DNA of 64,000 nt. Source: Amycolatopsis methanolica 239 (GTDB lineage: Bacteria > Actinomycetota > Actinomycetes > Mycobacteriales > Pseudonocardiaceae). Positions 22,623 through 30,823 of the stretch are shown one piece after another. The notes under the pieces are model-generated. The model was not told where the DNA came from. It worked only from the letters and a program-made list of their open reading frames with translations, and did no database searches. Within the stretch, counting starts at the first letter, position 1. Each line of letters starts with the position of its first letter. The stretch covers positions 3,534,001 to 3,598,000 of the forward strand of contig NZ_CP009110.1 of the NCBI RefSeq assembly GCF_000739085.1. Reading direction: 5' to 3'. Both the position numbers and the translations under genes were made by a program.

Positions 22623-23183
22623 ATGCCGACCGGTGCCGGCCCCCGCCGGGTCCAGGAGATCTTCACCGCGGCCCTCGACCTGCTCACCGAGCACGGCTAC
22701 GACGGGCTCACCATCGAGGCGATCGCGCAGCGCGCGGGCGTGCACAAGACGACCCTCTACCGCTGGTGGTCGTCGAAGGACGAACTGCTCGCCGCCGCGG
22801 TGACCGGCTCGGCGCTGCTGGAGTTCCCAGTCGCCGACACCGGCAGCCTGCGCGGCGACCTGCTCGCCGTCGCCACCCGCCTGTCCCGGCTGCTGACCCG
22901 CCCGGCGACCGCCGCGGTGCTGGCCGCCGTGCCCGGGCGCCCGCTCCTGGCCGAGGCCACGAACGCGTTCTTCACCGGCAGGCTCACCCGCGACCACCCG
23001 GTCTTCACCCGGGCCGTCGAACGGGGCGAGCTGGCGGCGGACAGCGACGCGGACCTGGTCGTGGACCTGCTCGCCGGCGCGCTGTGGTTCCACCTGCTGC
23101 TCTGCGGCGGCAGTGCCGACCGGCGCTACCTGGCCCGGCTGGTGGATTCGGTCCTGACCGGCGTCAGCGCCCGGCGTGCTTGA
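22623..23183 (+). CDS. TetR/AcrR family transcriptional regulator
   Basis: 186 residues. The N-terminal helix-turn-helix reads LTIEAIAQRAGVHKTTLYRWWSSKDEL (about residues 28-55), followed by a helical ligand domain with no recognisable ligand. No clear Shine-Dalgarno precedes the ATG, and a TAGGCT element ends 6 bases before it, so the mRNA may be leaderless. The tandem palindromes just upstream are the probable autoregulatory operators. The divergent neighbour is the GH92 mannosidase, which makes glycan-dependent induction of the GH92/FUSC region possible but unproven. Confidence 0.93.
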   Translation: MPTGAGPRRVQEIFTAALDLLTEHGYDGLTIEAIAQRAGVHKTTLYRWWSSKDELLAAAVTGSALLEFPVADTGSLRGDLLAVATRLSRLLTRPATAAVLAAVPGRPLLAEATNAFFTGRLTRDHPVFTRAVERGELAADSDADLVVDLLAGALWFHLLLCGGSADRRYLARLVDSVLTGVSARRA

Positions 23184-23221
23184 CGTTGACACCGTGACAA
23201 GGTCTTCACTGGGACGCGGAG

Positions 23222-23893
23222 GTGGTTCCGATCAACCCGACACACCGCGACCTGCTCGGCGCCCTGAGCGCCGGGAACCCGTCCACGCGGCTCAAGGCCG
23301 CGCTGGCGGCAGGCACGCATCCCGACCCCGGTTTTCTCGGTGAGCTCGTGGCCCGCAGCGCGGTCGAGCCGGACTTCTTCGTGCGCGACATGGTCACCTG
23401 GGCGCTGACCCGGCTGCCCGCGGAGATCACGGTGCCCCGGCTCCTCGACGAGCTCGCGAACGGGCGGGCTCAGGCGTGCAGCCAGGCGCTGCACACCCTG
23501 TCCAAGATCGGCGACCGGCGCGCGTGGCCCGCGATCACCCGCGCGTTGCTGCACGACGCCGACGACGAGGTCGCGCGCAGCGCGTGGCGGGCCGCGGTCG
23601 TCCTCGTGCCCGACGAGGGGCGCGCCGCGCTGGCCGAGGACCTGGCCGCGCAGCTCGGCCGCGGCGACCGGGGCGTGCAGCTGAGCCTCAGCCGGGCGCT
23701 CGTCGCGCTCGGCGACGTGGCCGAGCCCGCCCTGCGGACCGGCCTGGCGAGCGAGGACCCGGTGGTGCGCGCGCACGCCCGCGCCACGCAGCGGCTCCTG
23801 CGCGACCCGGACGCCGGGTTCGCGCCGGACGTCGAGGAGGCGAAGCGGGTGGCCGCGCTCGGCCCGGAACGCGCGGCGGGCGCGTCGTGCTGA
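23222..23893 (+). CDS. HEAT-repeat protein
   Basis: 223-residue all-helical protein with about five HEAT-like units (VRDMVTWALTRLP, ACSQALHTLSKIGDRRAWPAITRAL, VQLSLSRALVALGD, VRAHARATQRLLRD). Such armadillo-type solenoids bind proteins or, in some bacterial cases, DNA or lyase substrates; the target here is unknown. The GTG start at 23222 is used. The C-terminus overlaps the start of the MerR-HEAT gene by 7 bp, so the two HEAT proteins are co-translated and may form a complex. Confidence 0.85.
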   Translation: MVPINPTHRDLLGALSAGNPSTRLKAALAAGTHPDPGFLGELVARSAVEPDFFVRDMVTWALTRLPAEITVPRLLDELANGRAQACSQALHTLSKIGDRRAWPAITRALLHDADDEVARSAWRAAVVLVPDEGRAALAEDLAAQLGRGDRGVQLSLSRALVALGDVAEPALRTGLASEDPVVRAHARATQRLLRDPDAGFAPDVEEAKRVAALGPERAAGASC

Positions 23894-24873
23894 TCGGCGA
23901 AGTGGCGCGCCGCTCGGGGGTGAGCACGCGGATGCTCCGGCATTACGACACCCTCGGGCTGGTGCGCCCGACCGGCCGCACCATCGGGGGCTACCGGGAG
24001 TACTCGGACGAGGGCATCCGCCGGATCTTCCACGTGGAGAGCCTGCGGTCGCTCGGGTTGTCGCTGCGCCAGATCGGGCGTGCGCTGGCCGATCCCGGTT
24101 TCGCACCGTCCACTCTGGTCGCCGACCTCATCCAGCGGACCGAGGACCGGATCCGGCGGGAGCAGGAGCTGCTGGAGCGGCTGCGGGCGGTCGACGCGTC
24201 CGCGCCGTCGGGCTGGCCGGACGTGCTGCGCATCGTGGCGCTGCTGCACGGGCTGAACTCGCCCTACGCGGCGCGACGGCAGCAGGCCGCCCTGACCGAG
24301 GCCGTGCCGGTGCCCGCCGAAGTGCTGGCGGAGGCGGTACTGGCCGAACCCGACGCGAACGTGGCCGGCGCGCTGCGGTGGGCGCTCGCGCGCGCCGGCG
24401 GCGACGGGGTGGCCAGCCTGGCGGCCGGGCTGCGCGGCGACGACGTCGAAGTCCGGCGGCGCGCGGTGCTGGCGATCGCGGAGATGCAAGGGGACGAGGC
24501 GACCGAGGCGCTGACCGGAGCGCTCGCGGACCCGGACCCGACGGTGCGCAGGCACGCGGCGCTGGCCCTGGGCCGGTCCGGCGTCGCCGCGGCGGTGCCG
24601 GCGCTGGTGGGCATGGTGGTGGACGGTGACAGCGACGTCGAGGCGGCCGAGGCGCTGGGCGCGCTGGCACTGGACCCCGGGCGCGCGGAGCAGGTGATGA
24701 GCGCGCTCACCGCCGAACTCGCCGCGCACGCCACGGACCCCGCGGTGCGGCTCCGCCTGACCCAGGGGCTCGCCGAGTTGCCGCCATCCCTCGCACACGA
24801 CGTCCTGCGGCAACTGGTTCACGACGACGACCGCGCGGTGGCCCTCCTCGCCACGGCCCTGCTGGGGGAGTGA
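23887..24873 (+). CDS. MerR-type regulator fused to HEAT repeats
   Basis: 328 residues. Residues 1-70 form a MerR winged helix (LIGEVARRSGVSTRMLRHYDTLGLVRPTG, then GYREYSDEGIRRI). A dimerisation coiled coil follows (ADLIQRTEDRIRREQELLERLRAVD), then about 200 residues of HEAT repeats (VRRRAVLAIAEMQGDEATEALTGAL, VRRHAALALGRSGVAAAVPALV) in place of a usual small-molecule domain. The GTG at 23887 overlaps the preceding HEAT gene. The layout suggests a regulator whose effector is a protein or large ligand bound by the solenoid; this is inference. Confidence 0.88.
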   Translation: MLIGEVARRSGVSTRMLRHYDTLGLVRPTGRTIGGYREYSDEGIRRIFHVESLRSLGLSLRQIGRALADPGFAPSTLVADLIQRTEDRIRREQELLERLRAVDASAPSGWPDVLRIVALLHGLNSPYAARRQQAALTEAVPVPAEVLAEAVLAEPDANVAGALRWALARAGGDGVASLAAGLRGDDVEVRRRAVLAIAEMQGDEATEALTGALADPDPTVRRHAALALGRSGVAAAVPALVGMVVDGDSDVEAAEALGALALDPGRAEQVMSALTAELAAHATDPAVRLRLTQGLAELPPSLAHDVLRQLVHDDDRAVALLATALLGE

Positions 24874-24880
24874 TGCCCGG

Positions 24881-26170
24881 TCAGCAGTGGGTGAGGAAGT
24901 GCTCCAGGACGCGCTTCCCGAAGTGCAGCCCCTCCAGCGGCACGCGCTCGTCGACGCCGTGGGCCATCGCCCGGTACTCGAAGCCCTCGGGCAGCCACAG
25001 CGGCGCGAAGCCGTAGCAGGCGATGCCCAGCGGGCTGAACGCCTTGGCGTCCGTGCCGCCGCCCATGCAGTACGGCACCACGACCGCCTCCGGGTCCTGC
25101 GACCGCAGCGCCTCGGCCATCGCGGCGAACCACGGGGAGTCCACCGGCGCCTGCACGGCCGGCTGGTGCGCCACGAACTCGCGCGTGACGTCCGGCCCGA
25201 GTAGCTCGTCGAGCTCGTCCAGCAGCTGCTTCTCGGTGCCCGGCAGGGTCCGGGTGTCGATCTGGGCCTGCGCCAGGCTCGGGATCACGTTCACCTTGTA
25301 CCCGGCGTCGAGCATCGTCGGGGTGGTGCTGTTGCGGATGGTCGGCTCGACGAGCTTCGCCGCCGGGCCCAGCCGCGCCACCGTGCCCTCCACATCGGAC
25401 AGATCCACTTCGACGCCGAGCGCCGCGCCGGTGCGGACCAGGAACGCCTCCACCGTCGGGGTCAGCGTGACCGGCCACTCGTGCGCGGCGATCCGGTTCA
25501 GCGCCTCGATCAGCCGCACCACTGCGTTCTCGTGGTTGGGCCGCGAGGCGTGCCCGGCCCGGCCCCGCGCGGTCAGCCGCATGTGCGCGGTGCCGCGCTC
25601 GGCCGTGCCCACCGGGTAGAGCCGCTTGACCGAGCCGTCGGCCGCGGGCACGTGGTAGGTGTAGCCGCCGGACTCGCTGATCGCGGCCACGCACCCGTCG
25701 AACAGCTCGCGGTGTTCGTCGGCCAGCCAGTGCGCCCCGTACTCGCCGCGGTCCTCCTCGTCGGCCACGAACGCCAGCACCAGGTCGCGCCGCGGCCGCA
25801 GCCCGTCCGCGACCGCGGTCAGCACCATCGCGATGAAGTCCTTCATGTCCACCGCGCCCCGGCCCCACAGGTAGCCGTCCCGGACCTCCCCGGCGAACGG
25901 CGGCACCGTCCAGTCCGCGGCGTCGGCGGGCACCACGTCCAGGTGCCCCTGCACGAGCAGCGCCGGCAGCGCGGGGTCGGCGCCGGGGAGCCGGGCGACC
26001 ACGTTGGTGCGCCGCGGCGCGGACTCCAGCACCACCGGTTCGAGGCCGGCGCCGGCGAGCACGCCCGCGACGAACTCCGCCGCGTCCCGCTCGCCCTCGG
26101 CGTCGCCGTGGCCGCGGTTGGTGGTGTCGAACCGCAGCAGCTGCGCGCACAGACTCTCGACGTTAGCCAT
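24881..26170 (-). CDS. M20 family metallopeptidase
   Basis: 429-residue dizinc hydrolase with VQGHLDVVPAD at about residue 78, GAVDMKD, the catalytic DEED near 146, and GGGTDAKAFSPLGI near the C-terminus. It is a paralogue of the enzyme at 2644-3954. It likely cleaves dipeptides or N-acyl amino acids. It overlaps the M55 D-aminopeptidase by 8 bp and is transcribed away from the peptide ABC operon, so a role in processing imported peptides is a reasonable inference. Confidence 0.93.
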   Translation of the reverse strand: MANVESLCAQLLRFDTTNRGHGDAEGERDAAEFVAGVLAGAGLEPVVLESAPRRTNVVARLPGADPALPALLVQGHLDVVPADAADWTVPPFAGEVRDGYLWGRGAVDMKDFIAMVLTAVADGLRPRRDLVLAFVADEEDRGEYGAHWLADEHRELFDGCVAAISESGGYTYHVPAADGSVKRLYPVGTAERGTAHMRLTARGRAGHASRPNHENAVVRLIEALNRIAAHEWPVTLTPTVEAFLVRTGAALGVEVDLSDVEGTVARLGPAAKLVEPTIRNSTTPTMLDAGYKVNVIPSLAQAQIDTRTLPGTEKQLLDELDELLGPDVTREFVAHQPAVQAPVDSPWFAAMAEALRSQDPEAVVVPYCMGGGTDAKAFSPLGIACYGFAPLWLPEGFEYRAMAHGVDERVPLEGLHFGKRVLEHFLTHC

Positions 26171-26990
26171 ACTTCCCCTGCACCGCGCCCGCGGCGATCG
26201 CCGTGACCACCTTGAACGCCTTCATCGCTTCGGTCATCGATGCCGCGTCGAACCCGACCCGGCGCACACCGGTCTGCTCGACGGTCGGCACCACCGCGGC
26301 GGCCTGCGCCAGGTGGCTCGCGTCGAACTCGACCTCGATGCGGTGCGCGGCGGCCGCACCCGGCGCCCGCACCGCACGGTCCATGCTCGCCCGTGCGGCC
26401 GCGCTCAGCATCTCGGCGGTCCTCGACGGGGGAAGGCAGATCGCGGCGTAGCGGCTCACGCACTCCTTGACGGCGACCAGCTGCGCGCCCGGCGCGTAGT
26501 CCGCGGCGTCCTCGCACGTCCGGTCGTCGCCGGACACCAGCAGCACCGGCACCCCGTGCTCGGCGGCGAGCGCGGCGTTCAGACGGCCTTCGCTCGCCGG
26601 CACCTCGTCCAGCCACACCCCGGTGATCTGGTTCTCCAGGTAGGTGTGCGACAGCACCCCGTCCGCGCCCGCCCCGGCGTGGTAGCCCAGGAACACCACC
26701 CCGTCCACGCCGGAGTCGATGCCCTGCATCATCGACAGCGGCTTGTGCCGCCCGGTGAGCAGGCGGGCCCGGTCGTCCAGGTCCTCCAGCAGCAGATTGC
26801 GCTGCGACGAATGCGCCTCGTTGACCAGCACGTCGCTCGCACCGCCCGCGTGCAGGCCGCGGACCACCGCGTTGACGTCCCCGGTGAACAGCCGCCGGAA
26901 GCGCTGCCACTGCTCGGTGCCGGGGACGACGTCGTCGGTCCAGGTGACACCGGTGGCGCCCTCCATGTCCGCCGAGATCAAGATCCGCAT
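26163..26990 (-). CDS. M55 family D-aminopeptidase (DppA-like)
   Basis: 275-residue peptidase starting MRILISADMEGATGV, the metal-binding Asp/Glu motif of the M55 family; DVLVNEAHSSQRNLL, SMMQGIDSGVDGVVFLGYHAGAG (zinc His) and ENQITGVWLDEV follow. The Bacillus subtilis DppA enzyme releases D-Ala from D-Ala-containing peptides. It lies divergently from a dpp/opp-type ABC transporter, as DppA does in its own operon, which supports use of D-amino-acid peptides such as cell-wall fragments. Confidence 0.93.
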   Translation of the reverse strand: MRILISADMEGATGVTWTDDVVPGTEQWQRFRRLFTGDVNAVVRGLHAGGASDVLVNEAHSSQRNLLLEDLDDRARLLTGRHKPLSMMQGIDSGVDGVVFLGYHAGAGADGVLSHTYLENQITGVWLDEVPASEGRLNAALAAEHGVPVLLVSGDDRTCEDAADYAPGAQLVAVKECVSRYAAICLPPSRTAEMLSAAARASMDRAVRAPGAAAAHRIEVEFDASHLAQAAAVVPTVEQTGVRRVGFDAASMTEAMKAFKVVTAIAAGAVQGKYG

Positions 26991-27035
26991 GGTCCAGACC
27001 TTACGTCACGGCTCGGCAACGCCAGCCGTGAGTCG

Positions 27036-27065
27036 TTGACTCCGCGTGCTTGGAAGTGGTTACTT
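27036..27065 (+). promoter_or_regulatory. Putative sigma-70-type promoter of the peptide ABC operon
   Basis: TTGACT (27036-27041), an 18-bp spacer and TTACTT (27060-27065) lie upstream of the substrate-binding-protein gene in the 109-bp divergent region. The match is by eye only. Confidence 0.4.
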
Positions 27066-27099
27066 TCCGGTTTCGGAATCAGCCAGAGAGGTGGGACCT

Positions 27100-28911
27100 G
27101 TGGGGATGCGTTTCCCGAGACGAACGCGCGTGGGCGCGGCGGTGGCCGCCGCGGCGCTGGTGGCGGGCCCGTTCGTGCCCGCGGCGCAGGCGCAGCAGCA
27201 GAGCGGCACGGTGCTGCGCGTGGCGCTGGTGCAGGAGATCGACCACCTGAACCCGTTCCTCGCCTCGTTCGCCTCCAGCACCATGGTCGGGCGCATGGCC
27301 TGGGAGTTCCTCACCCTGCCCTCGGCCGAGGACAACACCCCCGCGCCGGGCCTGGCCGAGTCCTGGTCCACCTCGCCGGACAAGCTCACCTGGACCTACA
27401 AGATCCGGGACGGCGTGCAGTGGTCCGACGGGCAGCCGGTCACCGCGAAGGACGCCGCCTACACGTTCACGCGGATCATGACCGACGAGAACGCCCAGGA
27501 AGCCAACGGCACCTACGTCGAGAACTTCGAGTCCGTCACCGCCACCGACGACCGCACCCTCGTCATCAGGACCAAGACCCCGCAGGCCAGCATGACCGCG
27601 CTGGACGTGCCGATCGTGCCCGAGCACATCTGGGCGAACCAGCCGAACATGACCGACCCGGCCACCGACTCGGTGCCCGTCGTCGGCGTCGGCGACGGCC
27701 CGTTCCTGATCACCGAGTACCGGCCGAACGAGCTGGTCCGGCTCAAGGCCAACCCGGACTACTGGCGCGGCCGCGCCAAGATCGACGAGCTGCAGTTCAT
27801 CAGCTACAAGAACTCCGAGGCCGCGGTCAACGCGCTGAGGAACAACGAGGTCGACTTCGTCAACCGGCTCACCTCGACGCAGTTCGACACGCTGAAGAAC
27901 GCCGAGGGCATCACCACCAACCAGGCGATCGGCCGCCGCTACCGCGAGATCATCGTCAATCACGGCGCCCAGACCCAGTCCCGCCAGCCGATCGGCGACG
28001 GCAACCCGGTGCTCAAGGACGTGCGCGTGCGGCAGGCCATCGCCCGCGCCCTGGACCCGCAGACCCTGGTGGACAAGGTGCTCGGCGGCTACGGCCAGAC
28101 CGGCGGCGGCATCGTGCCCGCCTCCTTCCCGGCCTACCACTGGGAACCCGCCGCGAACGAGCGCTACACCTTCGACCCCGCGGCCGCCAACGCCCAGCTC
28201 GACCAGGCCGGCTACCCCCGCGGGGCCGACGGCACCCGCATCGGCCCGGACGGCAAGCCCATCGAGCTGCGGCTGCTCGGCCGCGCCAGCGAGGACTTCG
28301 CCCAGCGCGCCTCCGACTACGTGGTCAGCTGGCTCGGCGCGGTCGGCATCAAGGTGACCAAGCAGCTGGTCTCCGATAACGAGGTCGACGAGCGCACCAA
28401 CAACGGCACCTACGACCTGGCGTTCTCCGGCTGGGGCACAAGCCCCGACCCGGACTACATCCTGTCCAAGCAGACCTGCGCCGCGCTGCCCGCCGTGGCG
28501 GGCAGCAGCAGTAGCACCGCCTTCTTCTGCGACCCCGAGTTCGACCGCCTCTACGCCGCGGAGAGCACCGAGTTCGACCCGGCCACGCGCGCCGGCTTCG
28601 TCAAGCAGGCCCAGGCCCGCTACTACAGCCAGGTGCCCAGCATCGTGCTGGACTACGACAACGTGCTGGAGGCCTACCGCTCGGACAACTTCGCGAGTTT
28701 CACCAAGCAGCCCGCGGGCACCGGCCAGATCATGGAGCAGAGCGGCTACTGGGGCTTCTACGGCGCGACCCCGGCCGAGGGCGGCTCGTCCGCGAGCGGC
28801 GGCCCGTCCGGCGGCGCCTGGATCGCCATCGGCGCTGGGATCGTGGTCGTGCTGGCCATCGCGGGCACGGCGGCCGGGCGGCGGCGCAAGTCCGCCGACG
28901 ACCAGGAGTAG
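27100..28911 (+). CDS. ABC transporter solute-binding protein, family 5, C-terminally anchored
   Basis: 603-residue peptide-binding protein: Sec-type signal (RFPRRTRVGAAVAAAALVAGPFVPAAQA), the SBP_5 opening TVLRVALVQEIDHLNPFLASFASS, WTYKIRDGVQWSDGQPVTAKDAAYTF, and the C-terminal-lobe FSGWGTSPDPDYILS. There is no lipobox Cys after the signal. Instead the protein ends in a glycine/serine linker, one hydrophobic helix (WIAIGAGIVVVLAIAGTA) and a basic tail RRRK, which would hold it at the membrane from its C-terminus. GTG 27100 fits the GAGAGGTGG site; ATG 27106 is an alternative. First gene of the transporter operon. Confidence 0.92.
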   Translation: MGMRFPRRTRVGAAVAAAALVAGPFVPAAQAQQQSGTVLRVALVQEIDHLNPFLASFASSTMVGRMAWEFLTLPSAEDNTPAPGLAESWSTSPDKLTWTYKIRDGVQWSDGQPVTAKDAAYTFTRIMTDENAQEANGTYVENFESVTATDDRTLVIRTKTPQASMTALDVPIVPEHIWANQPNMTDPATDSVPVVGVGDGPFLITEYRPNELVRLKANPDYWRGRAKIDELQFISYKNSEAAVNALRNNEVDFVNRLTSTQFDTLKNAEGITTNQAIGRRYREIIVNHGAQTQSRQPIGDGNPVLKDVRVRQAIARALDPQTLVDKVLGGYGQTGGGIVPASFPAYHWEPAANERYTFDPAAANAQLDQAGYPRGADGTRIGPDGKPIELRLLGRASEDFAQRASDYVVSWLGAVGIKVTKQLVSDNEVDERTNNGTYDLAFSGWGTSPDPDYILSKQTCAALPAVAGSSSSTAFFCDPEFDRLYAAESTEFDPATRAGFVKQAQARYYSQVPSIVLDYDNVLEAYRSDNFASFTKQPAGTGQIMEQSGYWGFYGATPAEGGSSASGGPSGGAWIAIGAGIVVVLAIAGTAAGRRRKSADDQE

Positions 28912-28913
28912 GC

Positions 28914-29930
28914 GTGACGAACGCGCTCTCCACCGCCGCGGCGGAGCTCGACGAGCCCCGCCGCGGCACCGGCACCGCCCGGTTCCTGCTCGGCAAGCTC
29001 GGCGGCGCGATCGGCAGCCTGCTGCTCGTGGTCGCGCTGGGCTTCCTGCTGTTCCGGATGATCCCCGGCGACCCGGTCACCACCTTGACCCGCGACCGGC
29101 CCACCAGCCCGGAGCAGCTGGCGCAGCTGCGTGCCCGGCTCGGCGTGGACCAGCCGCTGCTCCAGCAGTTCCTGGACTACCTCGGCGGGCTGCTGCGCGG
29201 CGACCTGGGCACCTCCTACGGCTACAACCGGCCGGTGAGCGCCCTGATCGGCGAGCGGCTCGGCCCGACGCTGCTGCTCGTCGGCACCGCCACAGTGCTG
29301 GCCGTGGCGCTCGGGCTGTGGCTCGGCGTGCGCGCGGCGTGGCGGCGGGGCAGCCTGTTCGACCGCACCCACACCGGAATCGCGCTGACGCTGTGGTCGA
29401 TGCCCCAGTTCTGGCTGGGCCTACTGCTGCTCATCGCCACCCAGGGCGTGTTCCCCAGCGGCGGCATGCGCTCCCCGGACACCCCGCCGGAATTCTTCCC
29501 GCAGCTGCTCGACATAGCCCACCACCTGGTGCTGCCGTGCGTCACGCTGCTCGCGGTGATCTACGCCCAGTACATGCTGGTCATGCGGTCGTCGCTGCTC
29601 GGCGAGATGAACGCCGAGTACCTCACCACCGCCCGCGCCAAGGGGCTGCGCGAGGACCTGGTGCGCCGCCGCCACGCGGTGCCCAACGCCCTGCTGCCCA
29701 CCGTGACGCTGGTGTTCCTGCAGTTCGGCCTGGTGGTGTCCGGCACCGTCACGGTCGAGACCGTGTTCTCCTGGCCCGGGCTGGGACTGCTCACCTACGA
29801 AGCGCTGCGGGTGCCGGACCTGCCGCTGCTGCAAGGAGTCTTCGTGGTCATGGCCGGCTCGGTCATCGTGATGAACCTGATCGCCGAGGTGCTCTACCGC
29901 GTGCTGGACCCGCGGGTGCGTGCGCAGTGA
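28914..29930 (+). CDS. dppB: Peptide ABC transporter permease (DppB/OppB-like)
   Basis: 338 residues with six predicted helices and the binding-protein-dependent permease EAA loop (EYLTTARAKGLREDLVRRRHAVPNALLP). The periplasmic loop after helix 1 (IPGDPVTTL, then LRARLGVDQPLLQQFLDYLGGLLRGDLGTSY) is diagnostic of DppB/OppB. It starts 2 bp after the binding-protein stop with GTG and overlaps the next permease by 4 bp. Confidence 0.95.
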   Translation: MTNALSTAAAELDEPRRGTGTARFLLGKLGGAIGSLLLVVALGFLLFRMIPGDPVTTLTRDRPTSPEQLAQLRARLGVDQPLLQQFLDYLGGLLRGDLGTSYGYNRPVSALIGERLGPTLLLVGTATVLAVALGLWLGVRAAWRRGSLFDRTHTGIALTLWSMPQFWLGLLLLIATQGVFPSGGMRSPDTPPEFFPQLLDIAHHLVLPCVTLLAVIYAQYMLVMRSSLLGEMNAEYLTTARAKGLREDLVRRRHAVPNALLPTVTLVFLQFGLVVSGTVTVETVFSWPGLGLLTYEALRVPDLPLLQGVFVVMAGSVIVMNLIAEVLYRVLDPRVRAQ

Positions 29931-30823
29931 CCGCGCCTGCCGCGATCGCCTGGCAGCGCCGCCGCGCCGCGGCCGCCGCCGTGTGGCGCGAGTTCGCCGC
30001 CGACCGCGGCGGTCTGGCCGGACTCGGCGTCCTCGTGCTGGTGGTGCTGCTGGCGGTGCTCGCGCCGGTGATCACCGCCCCGGCCGGGCTGGACGTGGTC
30101 AACGCGCCCGGAAAGCCCTTGCAGCCGCCCAGCGGCGAGTTCCCGCTCGGCACCGACATCGACGGCCGTTCGGTCCTGCTGCTCACCCTGTGGGGCGCGC
30201 GGGTGTCGCTGCTCGTCGGGTTCGCCGCGACCATCCTGTCCGTGCTGATCGGCACGCTCGTCGGCATCACCGCCGCGCACTTCGGCGGCTGGGTCTCCGG
30301 CCTGCTGATGCGGTTCACCGACTTCTTCCTGGTGCTGCCCTCGCTGGTGCTGGCGATCGCGCTGTCCACCGTGCTGCCGCACGGCGTTCCGACGATCATC
30401 GTCGCGGTCGGCGTCACCTCGTGGCCCACCACGGCGCGGCTGGTGCGCGCGCAGACCCTGACCATCGAGTCGCGGCCCTACATCGAACGGGCCCGCGCGC
30501 TGGGCGGCGGGCACCTGCACGTCATCGGCAAGCACGTGCTGCCCGGCGTGCTGCCGCTGGTGCTGGCCAACACCACCCTCGTGGTGGGCAACTCGATCAT
30601 CGCCGAGTCCACGCTGTCCTTCCTCGGTCTCGGCGACCCGACCGCGCCGTCCTGGGGCCAGATGCTGCAGCGCGCCCTGTCTTCCGGCGCGGTCACCGGC
30701 GGAGCGTGGTGGTACCTGATCCCGCCCGGCCTGGCGATCGTGGTGATCGTGCTGTCGTTCACCCTCGCCGGCCGCGCGCTGGAGACGGTGCTCAACCCGC
30801 GGCTGAAGGGGGAGCACGCGTGA
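29927..30823 (+). CDS. dppC: Peptide ABC transporter permease (DppC/OppC-like)
   Basis: 298-residue second permease. One N-terminal helix is followed by the OppC signature FPLGTDIDGRSVLLLTLWGARVSLLVG; the EAA loop is PYIERARALGGGHLHVIGKHVLPG. STLSFLGLGDPTAPSWGQML, the usual C-terminal periplasmic motif, is present. GTG overlaps the dppB stop by 4 bp; the longer upstream frame is antisense noise. Confidence 0.95.
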   Translation: MTAPAAIAWQRRRAAAAAVWREFAADRGGLAGLGVLVLVVLLAVLAPVITAPAGLDVVNAPGKPLQPPSGEFPLGTDIDGRSVLLLTLWGARVSLLVGFAATILSVLIGTLVGITAAHFGGWVSGLLMRFTDFFLVLPSLVLAIALSTVLPHGVPTIIVAVGVTSWPTTARLVRAQTLTIESRPYIERARALGGGHLHVIGKHVLPGVLPLVLANTTLVVGNSIIAESTLSFLGLGDPTAPSWGQMLQRALSSGAVTGGAWWYLIPPGLAIVVIVLSFTLAGRALETVLNPRLKGEHA

